Assembly (NCBI RefSeq): GCF_031585635.1
Contig: NZ_CP134196.1
Location: forward strand, 2,604,001 to 2,668,000
Direction of reading: 5' to 3'
DNA length: 64,000 bases
From: Paraburkholderia sp. FT54
GTDB taxonomy: Bacteria > Pseudomonadota > Gammaproteobacteria > Burkholderiales > Burkholderiaceae
Shown: positions 1-9,471 of the stretch, piece by piece
How the letters are laid out: each line of letters begins with the position of its first letter
Position numbering within the stretch: the stretch's first letter is position 1
Notes under the pieces: model-generated
The model's database searches: none
What the model was told of the DNA's origin: nothing
The model's input: the letters and a program-made list of their open reading frames with translations, nothing else
Made by a program: the position numbers and the translations under genes

Positions 1-1085
1 TAAAGACGCGTTTCGCGGAATTTGCGCTCGACGTCATATTCGCAGGCAAAGCCGAAGCCGCCGTGAAATTGCAGACATGCATTGGCCGCTTCCCACGAAG
101 CGTCGGCGGCGAGCAGCTTCGCCATGTTCGCCTGCGCGCCGCACGGTTGATGCGCGTCGAAACGGCGCGCCGCCTCGAAGCGCATCAGGCTGGCCGCCTC
201 GACGTTGATGAACGATCGCGCGATCGGAAATTGCACGCCCTGGTTCTGGCCGATCGGACGGCCGAACACGATGCGCTCTTTCGCGTACTCGGTGACCTTG
301 TCGACGAACCAGTAACCGTCGCCGATACATTCGGCGGCGATCAGCGTGCGCTCCGCATTCAGACCATCGAGGATGTACTTGAAGCCCTGCCCTTCCTCGC
401 CGATCAGATTCTCGGCGGGGATTTCGAGGTTGTCGAAGAACAGTTCGTTGGTCTCGTGATTGACCATGTTCAGAATCGGCTGCACGGTCATGCCGTGACC
501 GATCGCTTCACGCAGATCAACGATAAAGATCGACATGCCTTCCGATTTCTTCTTCACGTCCGCGAGCGGCGTGGTGCGCGCGAGCAGAATCATCAGATCC
601 GAATGCTGCACGCGCGAGATCCACACCTTCTGGCCGTTGATCACATAACGGTCGCCGCGCCGCTCGGCGGTGGTCTTGATCTTCGTGGTGTCCGTGCCGG
701 TACTCGGCTCGGTCACGCCCATGGATTGCAGACGCAAGTCGCCGCACGCGATCTTCGGCAGATACTTTTGCTTCTGCTCTTCGGAACCGTGGCGCAGCAG
801 CGTGCCCATGTTGTACATCTGGCCGTGGCAGGCGCCCGAGTTGCCGCCGGCGCGATTGATTTCTTCCATGATGACCGACGCCTCCGTCAGCCCAAGCCCC
901 GAACCGCCGAAGTCCTGCGGAATCAGCGCGGCCAGCCAGCCGGCCTTCGTGAGTGCGTCGACGAATTCTTCCGGGTAGCCGCGGGCTTCGTCGATCTTGC
1001 GGAAGTACTCACCGGAAAATTGCTGGCATAGATCGCGTACGGCTTCGCGAATGTCCTGGAAGGAATCCTGCTGCGTGGTTTGCAT
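1..1085 (-). CDS. Acyl-CoA dehydrogenase, C-terminus cut by window edge
   Basis: The minus-strand frame opens with ATG at 1085 (MQTTQQDSF...) and runs off the left edge, giving about 361 residues. It reads as a flavin acyl-CoA dehydrogenase: a helical N-domain, then VTEPSTGTDT (the substrate/FAD-binding region), YVINGQKVWISR, the middle beta-domain, and RIVFGRPIGQNQGVQFPIA and CLQFHGGFGFACEYDVER of the C-terminal helical domain. The family introduces the alpha-beta double bond into acyl-CoA using FAD and passes electrons to ETF. It lies 30 bp downstream of a MaoC-type dehydratase on the same strand, so the two probably carry out successive steps on one acyl-CoA. The substrate cannot be told from the sequence. 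Confidence 0.93.
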   Translation of the reverse strand, partial: MQTTQQDSFQDIREAVRDLCQQFSGEYFRKIDEARGYPEEFVDALTKAGWLAALIPQDFGGSGLGLTEASVIMEEINRAGGNSGACHGQMYNMGTLLRHGSEEQKQKYLPKIACGDLRLQSMGVTEPSTGTDTTKIKTTAERRGDRYVINGQKVWISRVQHSDLMILLARTTPLADVKKKSEGMSIFIVDLREAIGHGMTVQPILNMVNHETNELFFDNLEIPAENLIGEEGQGFKYILDGLNAERTLIAAECIGDGYWFVDKVTEYAKERIVFGRPIGQNQGVQFPIARSFINVEAASLMRFEAARRFDAHQPCGAQANMAKLLAADASWEAANACLQFHGGFGFACEYDVERKFRETRL

Positions 1086-1115
1086 AAGTCGGGTCTTTTG
1101 GAGTTCAGGGGAAGC

Positions 1116-1958
1116 TCAGGCAATGGCGGCCGTGGCGCGCATGGTCAGATAGCCTTCGTGGTCTTTGGCCCATAGCTCGATGAGCTTGCCGTCGGCGGAA
1201 GGCTTGCCGCACACCGTGAAAGCCTGGCCCGCGAAGGTTGGACGCACCGCCTTGAAAGCAAAACTTTGCAGCGTGGCTTCTGGTTGCTCGCGACGCACCA
1301 GATCGACCAGCAGGGTCGCAATCAACGGGCCGTGAACGATCAGGCCCGGATAGCCCTCGACTTCCGTGACGTACGGTTGGTCGTAGTGAATGCGGTGGCC
1401 ATTGAAGGTCAGCGCCGAGTAGCGGAACAGCATGACCGCGTCGGCGTCGATCGTGCGGCGCCACGTTTCGCCTTCCGGCGCGAGTTGCGGCTGCGGGGGC
1501 CGCGCGCCCTCCTGCGGCGCGTCGCGATAGACGATGTCGTGCTCTTCTTCGAGCTTCAGTTCGCCGCCGGCTTCAATGGTGTGCTGCACCGTGACGAAGA
1601 CGAGGCGGCCGGACCGACCGGTCTTGTCTTCGATATTGGCGATCGTCGAGGTTCGCGTGGCATGCTCGCCCACCTTGAGCGGCGCATGAAAGGTCAGCCG
1701 GCCGCCGGCCCACATGCGGCGCGGCAGCGGCACAGGCGGCAGGAAACCGCCGCGCTTCGGATGGCCGTCCGGGCCGACCTCGGACATCGGCGCAACCGGC
1801 AGGAAGTACAGCCAGTGCCAGAGCGGCGGCACGCTGTCGCCGCTTTCCTCGCGATCGAGCGTGGCGGCCATGGCCTTCAGCGGAAAGGCGGTGATGTCGT
1901 CTTTGACGACCTCCTGCTTGTCGAACCAGTCGTCGAGTTTCTGCGGGGAAGCAGACAT
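1116..1958 (-). CDS. MaoC-like (hot-dog fold) acyl-CoA hydratase/dehydratase
   Basis: A protein of 280 residues with an N-terminal MaoC-dehydratase-like half (LYFLPVAPMSEVGPDGHPKRGGFLPP, then a WAGGRLTFHAPL stretch) and a C-terminal hot-dog half (RYSALTFNGHRIHYDQPY, followed by GLIVHGPLIATLLVDL). The pattern RYSALTFNxHxIHYD is typical of mesaconyl-C4-CoA hydratase-like and HTD2-like enzymes that hydrate or dehydrate CoA thioesters. I chose ATG 1958, which has GGAG nine bases upstream; an in-frame GTG at 1964 is too close to that site. The following gene is an acyl-CoA dehydrogenase 30 bp on, so an acyl-CoA degradation operon is likely. The exact substrate is unknown. Confidence 0.88.
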   Translation of the reverse strand: MSASPQKLDDWFDKQEVVKDDITAFPLKAMAATLDREESGDSVPPLWHWLYFLPVAPMSEVGPDGHPKRGGFLPPVPLPRRMWAGGRLTFHAPLKVGEHATRTSTIANIEDKTGRSGRLVFVTVQHTIEAGGELKLEEEHDIVYRDAPQEGARPPQPQLAPEGETWRRTIDADAVMLFRYSALTFNGHRIHYDQPYVTEVEGYPGLIVHGPLIATLLVDLVRREQPEATLQSFAFKAVRPTFAGQAFTVCGKPSADGKLIELWAKDHEGYLTMRATAAIA

Positions 1959-2262
1959 GGGCACAGTCTCCGGATACGCGCGTTGGGCTTAATAGGGTCT
2001 CACTATGAACCAGGCAGCACCGCCCGCGAAGTTTGCATTTTCGAAGCGGGCGTTTGGATTTGCTTAAGGCCCGCTGGATCGGCGCGTGGCGGGCGCTGTG
2101 GCGGCTGCGCGCTGCGGCGAATCCTTCTGAATATAACGCGCTTGTCGCCGAGGTGCCGGCCCTGGAAGGCACGGAATTGAAAAGCAAGAGTCGGAGTGCG
2201 CGACACGCGACGCTTGCTTACACTCAACTATCGTTCTCGTGATTGCTTGATGGAGATGACTT

Positions 2263-3081
2263 ATGGATACGGTTGCGAAGCGTCCGCTGTCCCACTCTCT
2301 GGAATTGGAGTTGGACTTGAAACCCACCGAGGGACACGGATCCGTTGTGAAAGGCCCCGACGCGCGGGCGCGCGGCTCGATTGCGCAGCGTGCCGGCGCG
2401 ATAGACTGGTTCGCTGTCGAAGAAGGCCTGAACGCGTACGGCTGCGCGATGCTGCGCAATCTGCTCAGTGCGGAGGAATGCGACGCGCTGACCGCGGTGT
2501 ATCCACGCGATGCGTTGTTCCGCAGCCGCGTCGTGATGGCGCGGCATGGTTTCGGCCGCGGCGAATACAAGTACTTTGCTTATCCATTACCGGCGTTGAT
2601 CGCCGATTTGCGCACCGTGATTTATCCGCGTCTCGCGCCAGTGGCGAATCGCTGGAACGAGGTGATGGGTATCGACGTCCGTTATCCAGCCGCTCACGCG
2701 GAATTTATCGAGCGCTGCCATGCGGCCGGCCAGACGCGCCCCACTCCGCTCATGCTTCAATACGCCACTGACGACTACAACTGTCTGCATCAGGATCTCT
2801 ACGGCGAGCATGTGTTCCCGTTGCAGGTCGCGATTCTGTTGTCCGAGCCCGGCGCGGACTTCACTGGCGGCGAATTCGTCATGACGGAGCAGCGTCCGCG
2901 GATGCAATCGCGTACGGAAGTGGTGCCGCTCGGCAAGGGCGATGCGGTGGTGTTCGCGGTCCATCATCGGCCGGTTCAAGGGACGCGCGGTCCGTATCGG
3001 GTGAACATGCGGCATGGCGTGAGCCGCTTGCGCTCGGGCCAACGACACACGCTCGGGGTGATTTTCCACGACGCGACGTGA
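2263..3081 (+). CDS. 2OG-Fe(II) oxygenase family protein
   Basis: A protein of 272 residues. The iron-binding facial triad is visible as HQD at residues 176-178 (His176 and Asp178) and a distal His in FAVHHRPV near residue 235. Arg246 in YRVNMRHGVS sits where the 2-oxoglutarate-binding Arg is expected, and the segment GGEFVMTEQRPR is the usual strand between the two motifs. Members couple 2-oxoglutarate decarboxylation to hydroxylation of a protein or small molecule; the substrate here is unknown. The gene stands alone, divergent from the MaoC gene and followed by 440 bases without a convincing gene. The length fits bacterial stand-alone members of the family. Confidence 0.85.
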   Translation: MDTVAKRPLSHSLELELDLKPTEGHGSVVKGPDARARGSIAQRAGAIDWFAVEEGLNAYGCAMLRNLLSAEECDALTAVYPRDALFRSRVVMARHGFGRGEYKYFAYPLPALIADLRTVIYPRLAPVANRWNEVMGIDVRYPAAHAEFIERCHAAGQTRPTPLMLQYATDDYNCLHQDLYGEHVFPLQVAILLSEPGADFTGGEFVMTEQRPRMQSRTEVVPLGKGDAVVFAVHHRPVQGTRGPYRVNMRHGVSRLRSGQRHTLGVIFHDAT

Positions 3082-3521
3082 AGCGGGCCTGGTTTCGGCG
3101 CGCGCCGAGCGCGGCAGCCCTGCTGCGTTGCCGCAAAAATTCAGAGATTGCAATTTCGACCAGGTATCATTCGGGAAAACCCGAACTCGCTGAATGCGAT
3201 GCGCCGAGCTTCGCTGCGTTGATTCGGCTGAGAGCAGGCGGGTGACGCCCGCCGTGGCATTCGATGTCGCGAAAGCGCCGGCATTTGCGCAGTTGGACGG
3301 TGCGGTCGTTCAGTTGCTCGACCGGCTGACACAACCGGCGTCCGCCACGCGGCGAGTGTTCAATTGGGCGTTACGGTGGGAGGAGCGCGTAAGAGGTGTC
3401 ACTGAGCGGGCCAACCTGCGCCATGCACTCAAGTGATCGCCCTCATATCCGTATCCGCAAGGCGGGTAACTGTCTCGTTACCCGCCGCACCGAGCCTGCT
3501 CCAACGCGGACTAGGCCCCGG
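3082..3521. other. Intergenic region between convergent oxygenase and cyo operon
   Basis: No gene I can support. A plus-strand open frame at 3194-3436 has no recognisable motif and no ribosome binding site. The only clear structure is the hairpin at 3461-3486, described separately. Confidence 0.6.
3461..3486 (-). terminator. Hairpin downstream of cyoD, likely cyo operon terminator
   Basis: A perfect 10-bp stem (GGCGGGTAAC paired with GTTACCCGCC) with a 6-base loop starts 36 bases after the cyoD stop. The uridine tract on the minus strand is weak, so termination strength is uncertain. Confidence 0.6.
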
Positions 3522-3854
3522 TTACCGGGACATCATACTCATACTGACGTTATGCATGACCCACACGGTGCCTCCAATCAGAAAGAGCGCCGCCAAAACC
3601 GTATAACCGAGAGCCATCGCATTCCACCGTTGCGCAGCCGACGTGTTGATGTGCAAGAAGAACACCAGATGCACGACGATTTGCACGAACGCCAGAACAG
3701 CCAGCGCGATGAGCGCGGTCTGCGGCGGAAAAAGCCCGCGCATGACAAGGCCAAAGGCCGCCACGGTCAACAATACCGAGAGCACGAACCCGCTGACATA
3801 GCCCCCCAGACTACCGTGCCCCTCTTCCGCGCGACGTGATTGAATGTGAGCCAT
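3522..3854 (-). CDS. cyoD: Cytochrome o ubiquinol oxidase subunit IV
   Basis: A protein of 110 residues with three predicted membrane helices (GYVSGFVLSVLLTVAAFGLV, ALIALAVLAFVQIVVHLVFF and a helix near residues 77-100) and the family motif VQIVVHLVFFLHI. It is a small structural subunit of the cytochrome bo3 quinol oxidase, needed for assembly of the copper site in subunit I of related enzymes. Its start codon directly follows the cyoC stop, with no spacer, so it is translationally coupled. It is the last gene of cyoABCD; no cyoE (haem O synthase) follows it here. Confidence 0.95.
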   Translation of the reverse strand: MAHIQSRRAEEGHGSLGGYVSGFVLSVLLTVAAFGLVMRGLFPPQTALIALAVLAFVQIVVHLVFFLHINTSAAQRWNAMALGYTVLAALFLIGGTVWVMHNVSMSMMSR

Positions 3855-4463
3855 TTAAAGCACGCTCCCGAGATAGACAAAGGAAAAGACGCAGATCCAC
3901 ACGATGTCGAGGAAGTGCCAGAAGAGACTTAGACAGGCCAAACGTGTAAGCTCGCGCTCCGACAATTGCGGACGACGAATGATCTGAATCGCCAATACGA
4001 CCATCCACACCAGCCCGACCGTGACGTGCAACCCGTGGGTGCCCACCAACGTGAAGAACGACGATAGGAATACACTGCGGCCCGGCCCCGCACCATCAGC
4101 GATGAGGTGTGAGAACTCCTGGATTTCCATGCCGAGAAAGGCAAGACCGAGCAGAAATGTCACCGCGAGCCAAGCCAATACGCCGCCCGACTTTCGCCGA
4201 TGGGCGCAGAGCATCGCAAAACCGTAGGTAATACTGCTCAGCAGAAGCGCCGCCGTTTCCAACGCGACACCGCGAATGTCGAACAAGTCCTTGGCGGACG
4301 GACCGCCCGCGAACTGTTGCGACATGACCGCGAATACGGCGAACAGCGACGCGAATATCACGCAGTCGGTCATCAGGTACAACCAGAAACCGAACACCGA
4401 ATTCGATGGTGCGTGATCGCCATGCACGTCGCCCAGCGTAACAAACAGAGTTTTCTGAGACAT
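3855..4463 (-). CDS. cyoC: Cytochrome o ubiquinol oxidase subunit III
   Basis: A protein of 202 residues from the haem-copper oxidase subunit III family, with five membrane helices. It opens in the usual CyoC way (NSVFGFWLYLMTDCVIFASL) and carries LVGTHGLHVTVGLVWM and FWHFLDIVWICVFSFVYL, the characteristic subunit III helices. It is a non-catalytic subunit of the inner-membrane ubiquinol oxidase that reduces oxygen and pumps protons. It starts 3 bp after cyoB and abuts cyoD, consistent with one transcript. Confidence 0.96.
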   Translation of the reverse strand: MSQKTLFVTLGDVHGDHAPSNSVFGFWLYLMTDCVIFASLFAVFAVMSQQFAGGPSAKDLFDIRGVALETAALLLSSITYGFAMLCAHRRKSGGVLAWLAVTFLLGLAFLGMEIQEFSHLIADGAGPGRSVFLSSFFTLVGTHGLHVTVGLVWMVVLAIQIIRRPQLSERELTRLACLSLFWHFLDIVWICVFSFVYLGSVL

Positions 4464-4466
4464 CGG

Positions 4467-6470
4467 TTAAGCCTCCACTACTTCGAATTCGCCGCGCCCT
4501 GCAGCGGTTGAAGCGCGGCGCCTGCCTTCAATTTCTTTTACGGTTTCGGCCGAAATGTAATAGCCCTCGTTATTCCCAAAGCTACGCGCGATGACGGTAG
4601 CGGCGATAGCAATCAGCGCCACGGCAGCCAACCACGTGATGTGCCAAACGCCGGCAAATCCCATTACGAGACTGAAGACCCCAATAAACAAACCGGCACT
4701 CGTATTCGACGGCATGTGAATGTCCTGATAAGCCGTCTCGACGCCAAGACCCGCTCCAGATTCCTTCATATGCGCATATGCATCGAGCTCGCCGGCCGTG
4801 GGAATGACCGCAAAGTTATAGACCGGGGGTGGCGACGACGTGGCCCACTCGAGCGTGCGGCCGTCCCACGGATCACCCGTCACGTCGCGATACTCCGGCT
4901 TGCGGCGGTTGACCACGCTAACCCAAACCTGCGCGACCTGGAACACGACGCCGATCGCGATCAACGCCACGCCGCAGGCGGCAGCGATGAGCCACGGATG
5001 CCACGCCGGATTGTCATAGTGATTCAGGCGGCGCGTCATACCCATGAAGCCGAGCACATAGAGCGGCATGAATGCAGCGTAGAACCCCACGAACCAGAAC
5101 CAGAACGCGCACTTTCCGAGTTTTTCGTTCAGCTTGAAACCGAAGGCCTTCGGAAACCAGTAGTGGAATCCCGCCAGATAGCCGAACACCACACCGCCGA
5201 TGATCGCGTTGTGAAAGTGGGCGATTAGGAAGAGACTGTTATGCAGCACGAAATCCGCGCCCGGAATCGCCATCATGACACCGGTCATACCGCCGATCGT
5301 GAAGGTGATCATGAAGCCGATCGTCCACAACACCGGCGCGGTAAATTCGAGGCGCCCGCGATAAATCGTAAAGAGCCAGTTGAAGATCTTCACGCCGGTT
5401 GGAATGGCGATGACCATAGTCATAATGCCGAAGAACGCATTGACGTCCGCGCCCGACCCCATCGTGAAGAAGTGGTGCAGCCAGACCAGGAATGCGAGCA
5501 CCATGATTGCGCACGTCGCGTACACCATGGTCCGGTAGCCGAACAGCGGCTTCTTGGAGAACGTTGCAATGACTTCCGAATAGATGCCGAATGCGGGCAA
5601 GACCAGAATGTAGACCTCCGGGTGACCCCATGCCCAGATCAGATTCAGGTACAACATGGCGTTGCCGCCGGCTTCGTTGGTAAAGAAGTGCATACCCATG
5701 TAGCGATCGAGTCCGAGCAGCGCCAGCGCCACCGTCAGGATCGGGAACGTGGCCATGATCAGCACGTTCGAACACAATGCGGTCCACGTAAACACCGGCA
5801 TTTTCATCAAGGTCATGCCGGGCGCCCGCATGCGCACGATAGTCACGAAGAAATTGATGGCCGTGATCAGCGTGCCGACGCCGGACAGTTGCAGACTCCA
5901 TATGTAGTAGTCCACGCCCACGCCTGGACTGAATTGCAGTTCGGACAGCGGCGGATATGCGAGCCAGCCGACCTGCGCGAACTCGCCGATCACGAGCGAC
6001 AGATTGATGAGGATCGCACTTGTCGCCGTCATCCAGAAACTCAGCGAATTGAGGAACGGGAATGCGACGTCGCGTGCCCCGATCTGCAACGGCACCACCA
6101 GGTTGAATAGCCCGACCATGAGCGCCATTGCCATGAAGAAAATCATGATGACGCCATGCGCGGTAAAGATCTGGTCGTAGTGATGCGGCGGAAGATAGCC
6201 GGGCGAATCATAGGCCAACGCGAGCTGCAGGCGCATCATGACCGCGTCGACGAAGCCTCGCACGAGCATCAGCACCGCGACGACGATGTACATGACGCCG
6301 ATTTTCTTGTGGTCGACGCTGGTGAGCCACTCCTGCCACAGCCATTTCCACTTGCCGAGGCGTGTCAGTGTGGCCACCACCGCGAGCACCATGACCGCCA
6401 TGAGTGCGCCCGCCCCCATGATGATGGGCTGATCTAACGGGATCGCCGAGAGTGTCAGTTTTCCAAACAT
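4467..6470 (-). CDS. cyoB: Cytochrome o ubiquinol oxidase subunit I
   Basis: A protein of 667 residues, the expected length for CyoB. All metal-ligand histidines are present: His105 and His420 (low-spin haem b), His418 (haem o3), and CuB ligands His283, His332 and His333. Tyr287 in WGHPEVY forms the His-Tyr crosslink. The K-channel Lys is seen in PTGVKIFNW at residue 361. It is the catalytic subunit that reduces O2 to water with electrons from ubiquinol and pumps protons. It lies 3 bp after cyoA and 3 bp before cyoC. No missing key residue was noticed, so the enzyme should be functional. Confidence 0.98.
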   Translation of the reverse strand: MFGKLTLSAIPLDQPIIMGAGALMAVMVLAVVATLTRLGKWKWLWQEWLTSVDHKKIGVMYIVVAVLMLVRGFVDAVMMRLQLALAYDSPGYLPPHHYDQIFTAHGVIMIFFMAMALMVGLFNLVVPLQIGARDVAFPFLNSLSFWMTATSAILINLSLVIGEFAQVGWLAYPPLSELQFSPGVGVDYYIWSLQLSGVGTLITAINFFVTIVRMRAPGMTLMKMPVFTWTALCSNVLIMATFPILTVALALLGLDRYMGMHFFTNEAGGNAMLYLNLIWAWGHPEVYILVLPAFGIYSEVIATFSKKPLFGYRTMVYATCAIMVLAFLVWLHHFFTMGSGADVNAFFGIMTMVIAIPTGVKIFNWLFTIYRGRLEFTAPVLWTIGFMITFTIGGMTGVMMAIPGADFVLHNSLFLIAHFHNAIIGGVVFGYLAGFHYWFPKAFGFKLNEKLGKCAFWFWFVGFYAAFMPLYVLGFMGMTRRLNHYDNPAWHPWLIAAACGVALIAIGVVFQVAQVWVSVVNRRKPEYRDVTGDPWDGRTLEWATSSPPPVYNFAVIPTAGELDAYAHMKESGAGLGVETAYQDIHMPSNTSAGLFIGVFSLVMGFAGVWHITWLAAVALIAIAATVIARSFGNNEGYYISAETVKEIEGRRRASTAAGRGEFEVVEA

Positions 6471-6473
6471 GTG

Positions 6474-7367
6474 CTACCCCTTAGTACTGCATTTGCTGTT
6501 CTGCAAATCGATGACATTGCCGTTGTTGTACTTTGCAATGATGTTGTGGAACAGCTTCGGATCGACCGACGAGAAATAATCGACCGGCTGCTTCTCGCTC
6601 GGCTGCGCAACCAAGCTGTATTTGTCCATATCGAGCCTCTGTGGCGAGGTTTTTACTTTCTCGACCCATGCATTGAACTGATCAGGCGTGACGGCGAGCG
6701 CCCGGAACTTCATGTCCGAGAAGCCTTTCCCGCTATAGTTGGCCGATATGCCCGCGTAGTCGCCCGCATGATCGGCAATCAGATGCAATTGCGTCTGCAT
6801 ACCCGCCATCGCGTAGATCTGGCTTCCCAGCTGCGGAATGAAAAACGAATTCATGACGGAATCCGACGTGATCTTGAAACTGACGGGCGTGCCAACCGGA
6901 AAGGCGAGCTGGTTGACCGAGGCTATGCCTAGATCCGGATAGATGAAGAGCCACTTCCAATCCAGCGCCACGACTTCGACCTTGATCGGTTTGACGGCCG
7001 ATTCAATTGGACGGTACGGATCGAGTTCGTGCGTCGTGTTCCAGGTCAGGATGCCGAGGAACAGAATGATGAGCGTGGGCACCGTCCAGACCACGGTTTC
7101 AATGGCTGTGGAATGCGCCCATTTGGGCGCGTATGCCGCCTTGCGATTGCTCGCGCGGTAACGCCATGAAAACACCAGGATCATGACGATGACAGGCACG
7201 ACGACGAGCAGCATCGCCATGGTTGCCGTTCCGATCAGTGACTTTTCGGCCACGCCCACGCTGCCCTTCGGATTGAGCACATCAAGATTGCCGCACCCGG
7301 AAAGAGAAGAGACAAGTCCTGCCCCCAAGGGTATCAATACCCGTTCAAAGGTCTTCTTATTCACCAT
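6474..7367 (-). CDS. cyoA: Cytochrome o ubiquinol oxidase subunit II (lipoprotein)
   Basis: I start the gene at ATG 7367 (MVNKKTFERV), which has AAGGAAG upstream and places a lipoprotein signal with lipobox LSGC near the N-terminus; a longer frame to 7421 adds 18 residues and spoils the signal. The product has about 297 residues. Two membrane helices follow the lipidated Cys, then a periplasmic cupredoxin domain (VALDWKWLFIYPDLGIASVN, NSFFIPQLGSQIYAMAGM) that lacks the CuA ligands, as in all quinol oxidases. A C-terminal COX-ARM-like tail is present. It is the first gene of cyoABCD; the roughly 350 bases upstream must hold the operon promoter. Confidence 0.95.
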   Translation of the reverse strand: MVNKKTFERVLIPLGAGLVSSLSGCGNLDVLNPKGSVGVAEKSLIGTATMAMLLVVVPVIVMILVFSWRYRASNRKAAYAPKWAHSTAIETVVWTVPTLIILFLGILTWNTTHELDPYRPIESAVKPIKVEVVALDWKWLFIYPDLGIASVNQLAFPVGTPVSFKITSDSVMNSFFIPQLGSQIYAMAGMQTQLHLIADHAGDYAGISANYSGKGFSDMKFRALAVTPDQFNAWVEKVKTSPQRLDMDKYSLVAQPSEKQPVDYFSSVDPKLFHNIIAKYNNGNVIDLQNSKCSTKG

Positions 7368-7717
7368 ATTTAACTGATCTTCCTTGAGCCGACCTGAGAC
7401 ACTACTGAATATTCCCGCCATAAAGACCGAACCGCCGCTTCAGGCTCCAACGGATTTTACGAGCCTCTCCGTGTGCAAAGTCTGACCTTCGACAAGCAAA
7501 CTTGATAAGTTGCGACGTCGAGACTGCGCCGCGCTTCGCCTTCACAGTTTCCCAATGAATTCCGTGCCTGCGCGGGGCATAGTTGACATGGGCGGCATCG
7601 TTGTGCGAACGGGCAACACTGCGTGCCGCACATTTGAGTTCTTCTGATTTCCCGCAAGGCATCTTCTTGCGGGCCTGCTTTACCGTACGCGCTCGCAACA
7701 TCTCGCGTGGGCGCTGT
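7368..7717. promoter_or_regulatory. Region upstream of cyoABCD
   Basis: About 350 bases between the start of cyoA and a transposase fragment on the other strand. It must carry the cyo promoter, but I could not pick out a convincing -35/-10 pair or operator by eye. No gene is supported here. Confidence 0.4.
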
Positions 7718-8152
7718 GTGAAATCAATATCTGAAATTACGGATGAAGAATGGATGCGTGTTGCGGCCTTGCTGGCGGAATTGCCTGCGAGCAAAAAAGG
7801 AAAAAAACCACAACGGCTCGACAGGCGTGGCGCGTTCAATGGCGTGCTTTGGGTCTTGCGGACTGGCTCCCCGTGGAATGCCATGCCAACTCGCTTCCCG
7901 TTCCATGACACATGCCGTCTGTGCTTCTGGGCGTGGGCCGATTCAGGGGTATTGGAACGTGCCGTGGATACGCTGGCCATCCCGGCCGCCCACGAGTTGC
8001 GCGCACTGATCGGCCAGCGCATAGCCGCCCGACGTCGTCACGAGCGGGACCGGTTCAACCGTCTGCATAGCTGCGATGGGAAATTGGTCTGGTATCTCCG
8101 GTGCTTGATGGAAGCAGGCGGAGTGGGCCGGGATCGTGTAAGCGGGGACTAG
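7718..8152 (+). pseudogene. IS5-family transposase fragment (DUF4096 N-terminal domain)
   Basis: From a possible GTG at 7718 the frame encodes about 144 residues. The start (SISEITDEEWMRVAALLAEL) and the block RRGAFNGVLWVLRTGSPWNAMP, then CRLCFWAWADSGVLERAVDTLA, match the N-terminal DUF4096 domain that precedes the DDE catalytic core in IS5/IS402-type transposases. No DDE core follows: after about residue 100 the sequence no longer resembles the family and stops. I see no flanking terminal inverted repeats. It is best read as a decayed insertion-sequence remnant, not a working element. It could also be expressed as a short orphan protein. Confidence 0.7.
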
Positions 8153-8497
8153 AGTTGCCGGGCATTAACCGGGTGCTCGTGCCGGCGAGGCTTGATTTGC
8201 GGATGGGGTGGCAGGCGAAGACCGGACCTGATAAGTTCTCTGTGGCGGCCAGAATGATCGCCCCGCGATTGGTGGCGTACACAATCGTTCAGCCGCCCAG
8301 CTTCAAACAAGGAAGGTTTGAGCGCCTCCGAGAGTTACCCACAGAAATTGTTCCTAAGCCTGTGGATAACCACCCCACAACCGCCCCAACTCCTTGAAGC
8401 AGAACCCTTCCTGACCACTGCGCGCGAAACGCGGCGCCGACGCGCAAAAAGCGCAGAGCGCAACCACCAAAGCGGTTGCGCTCATCAAATCCAAACC
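8153..8497. other. Gene-poor region between transposase fragment and cbtA
   Basis: About 345 bases without a supportable gene. It holds two facing DnaA-box-like 9-mers (8335-8343 and 8361-8369) and the terminator hairpin of the cbt operon (8440-8483). It may include debris from the degraded insertion sequence. Confidence 0.5.
8440..8483 (-). terminator. Rho-independent terminator of cbtBA
   Basis: On the minus strand, 15 bases after the cbtA stop, a perfect 10-bp stem (GAGCGCAACC with GGTTGCGCTC at 8456-8483) with an 8-base loop is followed by a T5 run at 8446-8450. Confidence 0.8.
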
Positions 8498-9238
8498 TCA
8501 AACCGATTTCGCCGCCGACCTTCCCCCCACCCGCATAAACGCACTCCGCTCGACCAGCGCCCCAAAAAGCAGCCCGATCGTCGCCCACATAATCGCCTGC
8601 ATACCCAGCGCCGCGACGCGAAACTTCCACAGCAGCACCGCCGGGAAAGCCTCCGGCACCTCGTTGATAGTCGGCATCGACAACTGCACCGCGGCGATGA
8701 TCACGATGAACACCACCGCCCCCACAATCGACCCATTCCACGCGCCAAGCTTGATAGCCGCACGGCGCCGCACCTTGAGCGAAAACACCATCGCCGCCAG
8801 CGAGATCGCAATCATCAGGAAGAACAAACCAGTCCGCGTCCCGATCGTCTCAGGATCGCCGACCGAAGGCGGGTTCGCCGGATACTTCAGATTCGGCACG
8901 ATCGCCAGCGCAATGAACGCGCCGAGCGCAAGCCACGCGGACAACGCGCGCGGACTCAATGCGCCCACGCGCCCATAGGCGTACGCGAACACCAGCGAGA
9001 ACAATCCGCCGAATGCCGCGCCGTAAGTCACCACGCCAGTCAACAAGCCGATACCCCGCTGCGTATCACGGCTCACGATCTCAGGTTCAGCAGCCTCGCC
9101 TTTCGCGGCGTCGGCTTTTTCTTCGAATGAAATCGCCTGATTGACCTGCGGCTCGCCCACCACCCGGGCAAAGCCGAACGTGAGGAGTCCCGCGGCGATG
9201 CCTGCAAGCATGCCGCGTACCAACAATTTACCAACCAT
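8498..9238 (-). CDS. cbtA: CbtA, predicted cobalt transporter membrane subunit
   Basis: A protein of 246 residues with about five or six hydrophobic helices. The N-terminus GMLAGIAAGLLTFGFARVVGEPQVNQAI is the classic CbtA opening, and TQRGIGLLTGVVTYGAAFGGLFSLVFAY and LKYPANPPSVGDPETIGTRTGLFF are further family blocks. CbtA with the small CbtB forms a predicted cobalt uptake system that in proteobacteria is usually under B12 control. Here cbtB lies 11 bp upstream and a cobalamin riboswitch precedes the pair, which supports the call strongly. Transport itself is inferred from family comparison, not from a visible active site. Confidence 0.93.
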   Translation of the reverse strand: MVGKLLVRGMLAGIAAGLLTFGFARVVGEPQVNQAISFEEKADAAKGEAAEPEIVSRDTQRGIGLLTGVVTYGAAFGGLFSLVFAYAYGRVGALSPRALSAWLALGAFIALAIVPNLKYPANPPSVGDPETIGTRTGLFFLMIAISLAAMVFSLKVRRRAAIKLGAWNGSIVGAVVFIVIIAAVQLSMPTINEVPEAFPAVLLWKFRVAALGMQAIMWATIGLLFGALVERSAFMRVGGRSAAKSV

Positions 9239-9249
9239 GGTCGACTCCG

Positions 9250-9471
9250 TCAGTGGCAGGGAAAGCCGAGCAGATGGCGGCCGTCGTGCACGAACTCATG
9301 CACGTACATGCCCGGCACCAGCGAAGTGGCACCCTGTTCCGCACCCACGAAGTAAAGCGCGAGCAACAGCAGCAAACCGCCGAACACGACCCAAGGCAGC
9401 AACTCGCGCAGCGGAATCGGGGTGGGTTGAGCAACGGGTTGACTGGCTGAATCGAAAACAGCTTCGTTCAT
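9250..9471 (-). CDS. cbtB: CbtB, small cobalt-transport membrane protein
   Basis: A protein of 73 residues from ATG 9471, which has AGGAG nine bases upstream; another ATG at 9480 is too near that site. One membrane helix (LLPWVVFGGLLLLLALYFVG) is followed by a short exposed tail with several histidines and a Cys (VHEFVHDGRHLLGFPCH), the predicted metal-binding tail of CbtB. It is cotranscribed with cbtA, and its start is controlled by the riboswitch leader just upstream. Confidence 0.93.
   Translation of the reverse strand: MNEAVFDSASQPVAQPTPIPLRELLPWVVFGGLLLLLALYFVGAEQGATSLVPGMYVHEFVHDGRHLLGFPCH

Noticed and set aside
3194..3436. 80-codon plus-strand frame before the cyo terminator
   Set aside because: No ribosome binding site, no family motif and composition like a chance frame in GC-rich DNA.
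5241..6110. Long plus-strand frame opposite cyoB
   Set aside because: His/Arg/Gln-rich shadow of the cyoB coding strand; the minus strand gives a full, motif-complete CyoB.
8101..8397. 98-codon frame downstream of the transposase fragment
   Set aside because: No similarity to a DDE core or to another family that I can recognise; the stretch is probably debris.
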